A DNA stretch of 64,000 nucleotides from Georgenia subflava (GTDB taxonomy: Bacteria; Actinomycetota; Actinomycetes; Actinomycetales; Actinomycetaceae), in contig NZ_VUKD01000008.1 of assembly GCF_009193155.1 (NCBI RefSeq), positions 52,327 through 116,326 on the forward strand. The letters are read 5' to 3'. A program made the position numbers and the translations under genes. The notes beneath the pieces were generated by a model. That model ran no database searches. It worked only from the letters and a program-made list of their open reading frames with translations, and had not been told where the DNA came from. The number at the start of each line of letters is the position of its first letter. Positions within the stretch are counted from its first letter, which is position 1. Positions 41,866-50,290 of this stretch are shown here, piece after piece.

Positions 41866-44800
41866 TTACGACGCCGCGGTGCCCACCTTCGCCGCGGCCG
41901 CCACCGACGCGGAGATCACCGAGTCGATGAGCTCGTTCACCCAGTCGAGCAGGGCGACGTCGCGCAGCGGCTTGCCGCCCAGGCGCGCGGTCATCGGGTA
42001 CGGCACGAGGATCGCCCGGACGGCGGGCTTCAGCACCGTGCCGGGGTAGAGCCGCTTGAGGCGCAGCTCGGCGGACTCCGGCAGCTCCACCGGGGCGAAG
42101 CGCAGGTACTTCCCCTGGGCGGTGATGTCGGCCAGGCCCACGTTCCGGGCCTTCTCGCGCAGCGCGGCGACAGCGAAGAGCCGCTCGACGGGCTCGGGCA
42201 CGGCGCCGTAGCGGTCGACCAGTTCCTCCCGGACCGCGGCGATGGACTCCTCGTCCCCGGCGGCGGCGATCTTCGCGTAGGCCTCCAGCCGCAGCCGCTC
42301 GTGGGCGATGTAGTCGTGCGGCACGTGCGCATCGACGGGCAGCTCGATCTTGACGTCCGCCTTCTCCGCCTCCTTCTCCCCGCGGAACTCCGCGACGGCG
42401 TCGGAGACCATCCGCACGTACAGGTCGAAGCCGACCCCGGCGATGTGGCCGGACTGCTCGCCGCCGAGCAGGTTGCCGGCGCCGCGGATCTCGAGGTCCT
42501 TCATCGCCACCTGGATGCCGGCGCCGAGGTCGGTGTGCGCGGCGATGGTGGCGAGGCGGTCGTGCGCGGTCTCGGTCAGCGGCTTCTCCGGCGGGTAGAA
42601 GAAGTAGGCGTAGGCCCGCTCGCGACCGCGCCCGACCCGCCCGCGCAGCTGGTGCAGCTGGGACAGGCCGAACGCGTCGGCTCGCTCGACGACCAGCGTG
42701 TTGGCGTTGGAGATGTCCAGGCCGGTCTCGACGATCGTGGTGCACACGAGCACGTCGAACTCCTTGTTCCAGAAGTCCTGGATGACCCGCTCGAGCTGGT
42801 GCTCCCCCATCTGCCCGTGCGCGACGGCGACGCGCGCCTCCGGCACCAGCTCGGCCAGCCGGGCCGCGGCCTTGTTGATGGACGAGACCCGGTTGTGCAC
42901 GTAGAACACCTGGCCCTCGCGCAGGAGCTCGCGGCGGACCGCGGCAGCGACCTGCTTCTCCTCGTACGCGCCCACGAACGTCAGGACCGGGTGGCGCTCC
43001 TCCGGCGGCGTGGCCAGGGTCGACATCTCCCGGATGCCCGTGATGGCCATCTCCAGGGTGCGCGGGATGGGCGTGGCCGACATGGCGAGCACGTCGACGT
43101 TCGTGCGCATCTGCTTGAGCGTCTCCTTGTGCTCGACGCCGAAGCGCTGCTCCTCGTCGATGATCACCAGGCCCAGGTCCTTGAACCGCACCTCGCCGGT
43201 GATGAGACGGTGGGTACCGATGACGACGTCGACGGTGCCCTTGCGCACGCCCTCGCGCACCGCCTCGGCCTCGGCGTCGGACTGGAAGCGGGACAGCGCG
43301 CGGACTGTTACCGGGAAGCCGGCGTACCGCTCGGCGAAGGTGTCCAGGTGCTGCTGGACCAGCAGCGTCGTCGGGACGAGGACCGCCACCTGCTTGCCGT
43401 CCTGCACGGCCTTGAAGGCGGCGCGCACCGCGATCTCCGTCTTGCCGTAGCCGACGTCGCCGCTGATGAGGCGGTCCATCGGCATCGACTTCTCCATGTC
43501 CGCCTTGACCTCGTCGATGGTGACCACCTGGTCCGGGGTCTCCATGTGCGGGAAGGCGTCCTCGAGCTCACGCTGCCACGGGGTGTCGGCGCCGAACGCG
43601 TGCCCCTTGGTGGACATCCGCGCCGCGTAGAGGCGGATGAGCTCGGCGGCGATCTTCTTGACCGCCTTCTTGGCGCTGGCCTTGGTCTTGGCCCAGTCGC
43701 CACCGCCCATCTTGGACAGGGTGGGCGACTCCCCGCCGGTGTACTTGGTCACCTGGTCGAGGGAGTCGGTGGGCACGAACAGCCGGTCGCCGGGGTGCCC
43801 GCGCTTGGAGGCGGCGTACTCGATGACGAGGTACTCGCGCGTGGTGGCGTCCGGCCCCGTGCCGACCGTGCGCTGGACGAGCTCGACGAACCGGCCGACG
43901 CCGTGCTGCTCGTGCACCACGTGGTCGCCGGCGCGCAGCGCGAGCGGGTCGACGACGTTGCGCCGCTTCGACGGCATGCGCCGCATGTCCCGGGTGGAGG
44001 TGCCGGCCCGGCCGGTGATGTCGGCCTCGGCGAGCATCGCGAGCTTTAGGCCCTCGTGCACGAAGGAGCGTCCCGAGCTCGCCGTCGTCACGAGGACCAC
44101 GGACGACGGCGGCTCCTCGGCGACCTCCTCGACGAGCCGGGCGGGCACGTCGCCGGCGGCGAGCTGCTCGGACATGCGCCGGGCCGGGCCGGGCCCCTCG
44201 GTGGTGAGGATGAGCCGCCAGCCCTGGTGGACGAGGTCGGCGAGATCCTTCAGCGCCCGCTCGACGTCGCCGTTGTAGCGCTCGACGTCCCGGGCGGCGA
44301 CGGCGAGCGCCCGTCCCGTCGTGCCGTCCTCGGGTGCGTCGTCGTCGACGAGCTCGGTGTCGGTGGGCAGGGAGGAGAACGCCCACCAGCCCAGGCCACG
44401 GGTGAGTGCGAGCGCCCGGGCCTCGGCGAGGTCGGCGAAGGAGGCGGCGCGCAGGTCCAGCGGGGTCTTGCCGCCCTGGGCGGCCGACGCCCAGGCGGCG
44501 GCGAGGAACTCCTCGGTGGTGGCGACGAGGTCGTGGGCGCGACGGCGGACGCGCTCGGGCTCGGAGAGGACCACGAGGGTGCCGTCGGGGACGAGGTCGA
44601 GGACCGGCTGCATGCCGTCCACGAGCACCGGCGCGAGGGACTCCATGCCCTCGACGGCGATGCCCTGAGCCATCTTCTCGAGCATGTCGGCGGCGCCGGG
44701 CAGGTCCTCGACCAGGCGGTGCGCCCGGGCACGGACGTCGTCGGTGAGCAGCATCTCGCGGCAGGGCGGGGCCCACAGGCCGTGCTCGGCGAGCTCGAGG

Positions 44801-45474
44801 GAGCGCTGGTCGGCGACGGCGAACCAGCGGATCTCCTCGACCGTGTCCCCCCAGAACTCGATCCGCATGGGGTGGTTCTCGGTGGGCGGGAAGACGTCGA
44901 GGATGCCGCCGCGCACCGCGAACTCGCCGCGCCGCTCGACCATGTCCACCCGGGTGTACGCGGCCGCCGCGAGATCGGTGGCGACCTGCTCGAGGTCGGC
45001 GTCCTCGCCCACGGCCAGGGAGACCGGCTCGAGCTCGCCCAGGCCCTGGACCACGGGCTGCAGCAGGGCCCGCACCGGCATGACGAGCACCTTGATCGGG
45101 CCGGACTGTCCGCCGTCGGCGGTGGGGTGCGCCAGGCGACGCAGGACGGCCAGGCGCCTGGCGACGGTGTCCGAGCGCGGCGAGAGCCGTTCGTGCGGGA
45201 GCGTCTCCCAGGCGGGGAAGACGGCGACGTCGTCGTCGGGGAGGAAGTGGCGCAGCGCGGCGGCCGCCTCGTCGGCCTCGCGGCCGGTGGCGGTGACGAC
45301 GACGAGCGGGCGGCCCTTCTCGCCGGCCGTGAGCTCGGCGGCCAGGGGGGCGCGCACGCCGACGGCCGCGTTGACCTGCAGCTGCGGGGCGAGGACCGGC
45401 TCGTGCGCCGTCTCGATCGCGGAGGCGACCGCGGGGTCGGTGCGCAGCAGCGGGAGCAGTCCGGTGAGTTTCAT
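41866..45474 (-). CDS. mfd: Transcription-repair coupling factor Mfd
   Basis: 1202-aa translocase that displaces stalled RNA polymerase and recruits UvrA. N-terminal UvrB-like domains (about 1-350), the RNA-polymerase-interacting domain (around 530-600, LRAGDHVVHEQHGVGRF), helicase motifs GDVGYGKTEIAVRAA (about 673) and DEEQRFGVEHKE (about 773), LRGRVGRGRERAYAYFFY, and the C-terminal domain. ATG 45474 follows GAAGGA. Length is standard. A -10-like TAGACT lies at 45582-45587. Downstream is the ECF operon on the same strand. Confidence 0.97.
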   Translation of the reverse strand: MKLTGLLPLLRTDPAVASAIETAHEPVLAPQLQVNAAVGVRAPLAAELTAGEKGRPLVVVTATGREADEAAAALRHFLPDDDVAVFPAWETLPHERLSPRSDTVARRLAVLRRLAHPTADGGQSGPIKVLVMPVRALLQPVVQGLGELEPVSLAVGEDADLEQVATDLAAAAYTRVDMVERRGEFAVRGGILDVFPPTENHPMRIEFWGDTVEEIRWFAVADQRSLELAEHGLWAPPCREMLLTDDVRARAHRLVEDLPGAADMLEKMAQGIAVEGMESLAPVLVDGMQPVLDLVPDGTLVVLSEPERVRRRAHDLVATTEEFLAAAWASAAQGGKTPLDLRAASFADLAEARALALTRGLGWWAFSSLPTDTELVDDDAPEDGTTGRALAVAARDVERYNGDVERALKDLADLVHQGWRLILTTEGPGPARRMSEQLAAGDVPARLVEEVAEEPPSSVVLVTTASSGRSFVHEGLKLAMLAEADITGRAGTSTRDMRRMPSKRRNVVDPLALRAGDHVVHEQHGVGRFVELVQRTVGTGPDATTREYLVIEYAASKRGHPGDRLFVPTDSLDQVTKYTGGESPTLSKMGGGDWAKTKASAKKAVKKIAAELIRLYAARMSTKGHAFGADTPWQRELEDAFPHMETPDQVVTIDEVKADMEKSMPMDRLISGDVGYGKTEIAVRAAFKAVQDGKQVAVLVPTTLLVQQHLDTFAERYAGFPVTVRALSRFQSDAEAEAVREGVRKGTVDVVIGTHRLITGEVRFKDLGLVIIDEEQRFGVEHKETLKQMRTNVDVLAMSATPIPRTLEMAITGIREMSTLATPPEERHPVLTFVGAYEEKQVAAAVRRELLREGQVFYVHNRVSSINKAAARLAELVPEARVAVAHGQMGEHQLERVIQDFWNKEFDVLVCTTIVETGLDISNANTLVVERADAFGLSQLHQLRGRVGRGRERAYAYFFYPPEKPLTETAHDRLATIAAHTDLGAGIQVAMKDLEIRGAGNLLGGEQSGHIAGVGFDLYVRMVSDAVAEFRGEKEAEKADVKIELPVDAHVPHDYIAHERLRLEAYAKIAAAGDEESIAAVREELVDRYGAVPEPVERLFAVAALREKARNVGLADITAQGKYLRFAPVELPESAELRLKRLYPGTVLKPAVRAILVPYPMTARLGGKPLRDVALLDWVNELIDSVISASVAAAAKVGTAAS

Positions 45475-45642
45475 GGGTCCTTCGCGATGGTGGACGGCGG
45501 GGCGGCGACGGCGCGCGGGGTTCGCGGCGGGCCGGGCAGCACACGAGCCCCGCATCCAGCAGGAGGCGGGGTCCGCGGAGCAGTCTACGACCGGCCGCGC
45601 AGCCGGGCGAGGCGCCCGCCGACGGCGAGGCTGCGAGGCCCC

Positions 45643-46842
45643 TCAGGTCGAACGGGTGCCCGAGCGCGTGACGACAGGGCTCGCCGGCAGCCCCTCGGTG
45701 GCGAGCCAAGCCTGCTGCAGGAGCAGGGCCGACGTCGTCGCCGGGCGCTCGCGGAGCCACTCGGCGCGCAGTGCCGCCGGGTCGACCAGGCGCGGGTCGA
45801 CGCCGGTGCCGTCCCACGTGCGGGCGAACTCGCGCTCCCCCTCGCCGAAACGTGTCCCGTTGAAGAGAGCCTTGGTCGACCGGGCGAGGAGCGCGTCGGG
45901 CAGGAGGTCGGCGAAGAGCGCACGCATGAGGTGGGTGCGGCCCGGATAACCCCAGCCGCCGCCGTCGCGGGCGAGAGCCGAGACGAACTCCGCCGAGCGC
46001 AGCGGGTGCGAGACCGTCACGTCGTGGTCGGCGGCCACCGCGGCGTAGTTGTGCTCGAAGACGGCGATCGCACGCGTGGTGAGCATGGCCCTGGTCTCCC
46101 GCTCCCAGCTGAGCGGCCGGCGGAGCAGGTCGGCCTGCGCGGCGGCGAGCGCGCGGGTGGCGCGGCCGCGCAGCCACGGCTCCGCGGGGCGGACGAGTGC
46201 GGCGGCGCGCATGGCGGCGGCACGTCCCGTGGCGGGGAGAGCGGCGCGCAGCGCCGCGGCCAGCAATCCCCGGTCGGGGCGGCGGCGCTCGCGCAGCACC
46301 AGGGAGAGCGGTGTGACGCGGTGCGGACCGAGGACGGCGTCACCACCTTCCCCGGTGAGCAGCCGGCCGCCCGCCATCTGCGCGAACAACAGGTCGTCGA
46401 GGTGGACGGCAGCGGGCCAGAGCAGTCCGCGGCGCCGCAGCGACGTCCGGGCCGGCTCGCCCAGCCACCGCTGCTCGTCGTCGATGGTGAGGACGATCCG
46501 CTCGGTGAGCCGCAGGTGCGACAGCACGAGCTCCTGCCACTGCGACTCGTCCGACTCGGGCACGCCGGGGAAGACCGCGGTCACCGGTACCGGCAGCGCC
46601 AGGCCCTCCCGGCGAGCGACCTGCGTGGCGACGGCGAGCACCGCGGAGGAGTCGCGGCCGCCGGAGAACGTCACGAACGTGGGGCCGGGCGCCGCGAGGC
46701 TGCGCAGCACGACGTCCTCGAGCACCTGGCGCGCGGTACCCGTCACGTGGGCGGGCTGTCGGTGCAGGCGCCCGAGCGGCCAGGAGATGGCCGCCTCGAC
46801 CTCGGTCACGCGCGCGAAGCGGTCGTCCGACGCGTCAGCCAC
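45643..46842 (-). CDS. Lasso cyclase C2, short asparagine-synthetase-like protein
   Basis: 399-aa homolog of the cyclase at 9459-10652. FARVTEVEAAISWPLG matches FARLTELEANVANPLG there; the PP-loop SGGRDSS is again at residues 60-66, followed by TAVFPGVPESDESQWQELVL, TGEGGDAVLG, SHPLRSAEFVSALA and RTHLMRALFADLLPDALLAR. Like C1 it lacks the N-terminal glutaminase-like domain. GTG 46842 is used because similarity to C1 begins at once; no good ribosome site precedes it. It follows precursor A2 by 74 bp containing a strong hairpin. No B1, B2 or transporter gene is next to it. Confidence 0.9.
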   Translation of the reverse strand: MADASDDRFARVTEVEAAISWPLGRLHRQPAHVTGTARQVLEDVVLRSLAAPGPTFVTFSGGRDSSAVLAVATQVARREGLALPVPVTAVFPGVPESDESQWQELVLSHLRLTERIVLTIDDEQRWLGEPARTSLRRRGLLWPAAVHLDDLLFAQMAGGRLLTGEGGDAVLGPHRVTPLSLVLRERRRPDRGLLAAALRAALPATGRAAAMRAAALVRPAEPWLRGRATRALAAAQADLLRRPLSWERETRAMLTTRAIAVFEHNYAAVAADHDVTVSHPLRSAEFVSALARDGGGWGYPGRTHLMRALFADLLPDALLARSTKALFNGTRFGEGEREFARTWDGTGVDPRLVDPAALRAEWLRERPATTSALLLQQAWLATEGLPASPVVTRSGTRST

Positions 46843-46857
46843 CGGCGCACGACCGAC

Positions 46858-46893
46858 GGCACCCCGCGACGGGAGGGCTCGTCGCGGGGTGCC
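46858..46893 (-). terminator. Strong hairpin between lasso precursor A2 and cyclase C2
   Basis: GGCACCCCGCGACG pairs perfectly with CGTCGCGGGGTGCC around an eight-base loop, 23 nt after the precursor stop and 15 nt before the cyclase start. It occupies the same place as the hairpin of the first lasso locus although the stem sequence differs. Confidence 0.75.
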
Positions 46894-46916
46894 AGCTGCT
46901 GGGCGCGTGCGGGTGC

Positions 46917-47081
46917 TCAGGAGTAGAGGCCGGTGTGCGGAGCCACCTGGGAGGGGTGGAGGTTGTTCAGCTTCCAGTCGGCGTTCCCCTGGAGGGTCTC
47001 ACCCAGGGTGAGTCCACGGACGGTCCCGACCTCGGTGATCTCCGGAGGTGCGTACTGCGCGGTGCTCGACAACGCGTCCAT
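46917..47081 (-). CDS. Lasso peptide precursor A2 (54 aa)
   Basis: 54 codons from ATG 47081, with AAAGG nine bases upstream. The leader (1-26) has Tyr10-x-x-Pro13-x-Ile15, Gly19 and Thr25 at -2, and shares QY, EVG, VR and LTLG with precursor A1. The core (27-54) begins GETLQGNAD: Gly1 and Asp9 predict a nine-residue ring. The 19-residue tail (WKLNNLHP, then QVAPHTGLYS region) has no Cys and ends in Ser, like A1. Glu2 and Asn7/Ala8 cannot replace Asp9 as ring closer. Shorter than the usual annotation cut-off. Confidence 0.92.
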   Translation of the reverse strand: MDALSSTAQYAPPEITEVGTVRGLTLGETLQGNADWKLNNLHPSQVAPHTGLYS

Positions 47082-47120
47082 GACGGATGCCTTTCGACGT
47101 GATCCAATCGGTCAAGCGAG

Positions 47121-47126
47121 AACCTA
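47121..47126 (-). promoter_or_regulatory. Putative -10 box for precursor A2
   Basis: TAGGTT on the minus strand, 40 nt before the precursor start, fits the TANNNT pattern; GCAACC about 18 bp upstream is a poor -35. A TTGACC at 47110-47115 could be an alternative -35 but lacks a matching -10. Confidence 0.3.
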
Positions 47127-47264
47127 GCGCTCCGCCGCGCCCCCGGTTGCCCGTTCGGGCTGAACTCGCGGGTGAGGCGGGACGGTGTGCGCGGGGTGAG
47201 GCGGAGATGGGGCGAGGGCCATGCTGCGGACCACGGACCACGGCGAGGTTCGTCGCGTGCCCAC

Positions 47265-47960
47265 CTACCAGGGCTCGACCCACGAGCGCAGCATCTGCGC
47301 CGGCACCCCCGCCCACGTCTCCCCCGCCGGGACGTCCCCTACGGCTGCGGCGCCCATCCCCAGGACGGCGTCGGCACCGACGCGAGTGCGTTCGCGCACA
47401 CTGGCGTTCATGCCGAGGTAGGCCCGACTTCCCACATGGACCTCTGCTCCCACGCTGACGCCGGCGGCAAGAGTGGCGAAGTCCTCGAGCACGTTGCCGT
47501 GGTGGAGCACCGTGTTGGCCATGACCAGCACGTGCCGCCCGACCCGCACGTCGCCTGCCAGCGCCACGTGGGCGAGCAGGACGGTGCCCGCTCCGAGGAG
47601 GCAGCCGCGCGGCACCTGGACGCTGGGGTGGCACACCGTGAGGTAGCGGTTCTCGGCGATCCCGAGCGCCGCGAGGCGACCCGCCAGCGACGCGCGAGCC
47701 CCGCCGCGGCTGGCGCAGAGGACGAGCCCGGCGTCCGGGTAGGCCCTGACGTGGTCGAGCGAGCCGAGGACCGGCACCCCGTCGAGCCAGGTGCCGTGCC
47801 GGTCGGCGTCGTCGTCGACGAACCCGACCGGCTCGTGGGAGCCGGCAGCGCGCACGGCGTCGAGCACCTCCCTCGCCATGCCGTTCGCTCCGATGAGGAG
47901 GATCGGGCGCTTGCCCGGGGGCACCTCGCGCGGCGCGAGGCGGCTGCGGCGAACGGTCAT
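47265..47960 (-). CDS. NeuD-like sugar O-acyltransferase
   Basis: 231-aa protein. An N-terminal nucleotide-sugar-binding fold begins PILLIGANGMAREVLDAVRAAG; residues about 100-215 are left-handed beta-helix hexapeptide repeats (VQVPRGCLLGAGTVLLAHVAL, VRVGRHVLVMANTVLHHGNVLED), with His153/His154 near the expected catalytic His. Family members acetylate sialic acid or bacillosamine-type sugars. ATG 47960 has GGGGAGGAG upstream. It is on the same strand as and 183 bp upstream of lasso precursor A2; tailoring of the lasso product is possible but unproven, and no sialic acid pathway is visible. Confidence 0.85.
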   Translation of the reverse strand: MTVRRSRLAPREVPPGKRPILLIGANGMAREVLDAVRAAGSHEPVGFVDDDADRHGTWLDGVPVLGSLDHVRAYPDAGLVLCASRGGARASLAGRLAALGIAENRYLTVCHPSVQVPRGCLLGAGTVLLAHVALAGDVRVGRHVLVMANTVLHHGNVLEDFATLAAGVSVGAEVHVGSRAYLGMNASVRERTRVGADAVLGMGAAAVGDVPAGETWAGVPAQMLRSWVEPW

Positions 47961-48184
47961 GCGGCTCCTCCCCGGCCGGAGGACGTCCGGGGAGCTGCTG
48001 CGTCACAGGCGTTCCCCATCGCGGCCACGGTGCGGCGATGGGAGCAACCTTAAAGCGTGGGCCTCAAGGCGCGCACGGCTTTTGACGCCTGTAGATGGTG
48101 CCGAGGGCACGTCGTGACAGCGGTAGGCGGGCGCGCTACCCGGGGCCGCCGCGCGGCGGTCCGGGGGCCACGAACCGCCGCGCG

Positions 48185-48212
48185 GACCGGCGACCGAACG
48201 CGGTCGCCGGTC
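48185..48212 (-). terminator. Terminator of the DUF2231-type gene
   Basis: GACCGGCGACCG pairs perfectly with CGGTCGCCGGTC around AACG, touching the stop codon of the gene ending at 48213. More GC-rich inverted sequence continues to 48130. The rest of the 252-bp gap to the NeuD-like gene shows no gene. Confidence 0.75.
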
Positions 48213-48824
48213 TCAGAGCTGGTGCGGGGCGACCTCGATCGACACCGGTGCGGTGGCGGCGACGTCGCCCCACACCGACCGGGCCCCGCTCTCGCCGACC
48301 CGGTAGACGTGGAAGCCGGTGGCCAGCGCGGCGAGCACCGTCAGGACGGCGAGCACCGTGGCCAGCCCGCGGCCCGACGGGGCTGGTGGCCGGTCGGAGA
48401 TCCGGGCCGTGGTCCGCGCGCCGGTCGTCTCTCCGCGCGCGGCCGTCCCGGGCCCGGGTCGGGCGGTGGACGCTGCGGCGGGCGGGGCCGCCGCAGCGGC
48501 CCGCCGGACCCGTAGGTCGGCGAGGACGAGGAGCCACACCAGCACGGTCAGCGCCAGGGCGTACCAGATCATCTGCCCGCCGAGCTGCTGGTGGTTTCCG
48601 GCCGGCGCGCCCTGGCGGAGCATGAAGGCCTCGCCGCTGCGGGTGGCGACCGGGACCATCGCAGTGCCCGCGGTGGCGACCAGCGCGACGAGCACGCCGA
48701 AGCGACGTCGCCACGGCGGGATCACGGCGATGGCGACGGCACCGGCGGCGGCGAGCGGCAGCAGCACCACGACCGCGTGGACGACGAGGGGGTGCAGGGG
48801 CAGTCCGTCGATCAGGTCGAACAT
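48213..48824 (-). CDS. DUF2231-like membrane protein
   Basis: 203-aa protein with four hydrophobic segments, opening MFDLIDGLPLHPLVVHAVVVLLPLA, the DUF2231 pattern in which the His residues of LHPLVVH may bind a metal or heme. A second motif is GNHQQLGGQMIWYALAL. A Pro/Ala/Thr-rich cytoplasmic linker (about 120-160) separates the last segment. Function unknown. ATG 48824 has AAGGAGA upstream; frames further upstream are not gene-like. Divergent from the L-2-hydroxyglutarate oxidase gene by 164 bp. Confidence 0.8.
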   Translation of the reverse strand: MFDLIDGLPLHPLVVHAVVVLLPLAAAGAVAIAVIPPWRRRFGVLVALVATAGTAMVPVATRSGEAFMLRQGAPAGNHQQLGGQMIWYALALTVLVWLLVLADLRVRRAAAAAPPAAASTARPGPGTAARGETTGARTTARISDRPPAPSGRGLATVLAVLTVLAALATGFHVYRVGESGARSVWGDVAATAPVSIEVAPHQL

Positions 48825-48988
48825 GTGCGTTCTCCTTCGCTGCGGTGCAGGAGATCCTGCGAGGGTCGCGGCCACGCGCGTCCGTCTCCTTGTACGGGCG
48901 ACGGCGTGCCCGGGATTGCCCCGCGCTCCGACGACCCGTGCTCGTCAATTCCTGCCCGGCCCCGTCGCGGTACGACGAGACTGTCGCC

Positions 48989-50197
48989 ATGACGAAGGTG
49001 ATTGTTGTCGGCAGCGGGATCGTCGGCCTGGCCACGGCCGCACGGCTCGCGGCACGTGGTGACGATGTGACGGTGCTGGAGAAGGAGCGCGACCTGGCGC
49101 TGCACCAGACGGGACGGAACTCCGGCGTCGTCCACTCGGGCCTGTACTACCCGACTGGCAGCCTCAAGGCGCGGATGGGGGTGGCAGGCGCCGAGAGCAT
49201 GGTCGCCTTCGCCCGGACGCACGGCGTCGCCGTCGAGCAGTGCGGCAAGCTCGTGGTCGCGGTCAGCGACGACGAGTTGCCGGGCCTGCACCGTCTCGCT
49301 GAGCGGGCCGTGGCAAACGGTGTACCGGCCCGCCTGATCTCGGCCGCGGAGGCGCGCGACCACGAGCCGCACGTGTCGTGCGTGGCGGCCCTGCGGGTGG
49401 AGAGCACCGGCATCGTCGACTACCGGGGCGTGTGCGAGGTGCTGGCCGAGCAGGTGCGCGCGGCCGGGGGTGCGATCCGGTTCGGCGCGGAGTTCTTGGC
49501 CGCCCGCACGGAAGGGACCAGGGTGCGTGCCCGGTTCACCACCTCGGCCGGCGAGGAGCAGCTCGCCGCCGACGCGCTGGTGGTCTGCGGGGGTCTGCAC
49601 GCGGACCGGCTTGCCCGCGCGTGCGGCCTGGAGCCCGAGGCCCGGATCGTGCCCTTCCGCGGCGAGTACTTCGAGCTGACCGATGCCGCGGTGCCGCTCG
49701 TGCAGGGGCTGATCTACCCGGTGCCCGACCCCCGCTTCCCGTTCCTGGGCGTCCACCTGACGAAGATGGTGCACGGCGGGGTGCACGCCGGCCCGAACGC
49801 GGTGCTCGCGCTCGCTCGGGAGGGATACCGCTGGCGCGACGTCGCCCCGTCCGACGTCGCCGACGCGCTGCGCTGGCCGGGCCTGTGGGAGCTGGGACGC
49901 CAGAACTGGCGACCCGGCGCCCGCGAGGTCGCGAGGTCGGTGTCCAAGACCCTCTTCGCGAGGAGCCTGGCCAGGCTGGTGCCGGAGATCCGCCGCGAGC
50001 ACCTGCTCCGCGCACCGGCGGGGGTACGCGCCCAGGCCCTGCGCCGGGACGGGTCGCTGGTGGACGACTTCCTCGTCCAGCAGGCTCCCGGGCAGGTGCA
50101 CGTGCTCAACGCGCCCTCCCCGGCCGCGACGGCGTCGCTCGAGATCGCCGCACACCTCGAGCGGCAGGTGGACGAGGCCCTCGTCACGAACCGCTGA
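48989..50197 (+). CDS. lhgO: L-2-hydroxyglutarate oxidase
   Basis: 402-aa FAD enzyme of the DAO superfamily oxidising L-2-hydroxyglutarate to 2-oxoglutarate. The FAD motif VIVVGSGIVGLATAARLA is at the N-terminus; QTGRNSGVVHSGLYYPTGSLKA is the LhgO signature, with FPFLGVHLTKMVHGGVHAGPNAVLA and the C-terminal NAPSPAATASLEIA completing the site. ATG 48989 begins the FAD fold; GAGACT six bases upstream suits a leaderless mRNA. Single gene, convergent with metE. Confidence 0.92.
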   Translation: MTKVIVVGSGIVGLATAARLAARGDDVTVLEKERDLALHQTGRNSGVVHSGLYYPTGSLKARMGVAGAESMVAFARTHGVAVEQCGKLVVAVSDDELPGLHRLAERAVANGVPARLISAAEARDHEPHVSCVAALRVESTGIVDYRGVCEVLAEQVRAAGGAIRFGAEFLAARTEGTRVRARFTTSAGEEQLAADALVVCGGLHADRLARACGLEPEARIVPFRGEYFELTDAAVPLVQGLIYPVPDPRFPFLGVHLTKMVHGGVHAGPNAVLALAREGYRWRDVAPSDVADALRWPGLWELGRQNWRPGAREVARSVSKTLFARSLARLVPEIRREHLLRAPAGVRAQALRRDGSLVDDFLVQQAPGQVHVLNAPSPAATASLEIAAHLERQVDEALVTNR

Positions 50198-50210
50198 CGG
50201 TCGCGGGGCC

Positions 50211-50260
50211 GGCCGAGCACCTGCGCCGTGGCCGATGCCACTCGGCACACGTGCTCGGCC
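50211..50260. terminator. Hairpin between lhgO and metE
   Basis: GGCCGAGCAC pairs with GTGCTCGGCC across a 30-nt interior that contains its own GCCGA/TCGGC pairing. It lies between two convergent genes, 13 bp after the lhgO stop. Confidence 0.6.
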
Positions 50261-50290
50261 GCGCCCCACCGTGTCGGCCTGTCCGCGTCT

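Noticed and set aside
41725..46926. Very long plus-strand open frames (774 and 956 codons) opposite mfd and the second cyclase.
   Set aside because: They are antisense frames kept open by extreme GC bias; products are Arg/Gly/His/Asp-rich with no domains, and the opposite strand carries clear Mfd and cyclase sequences.
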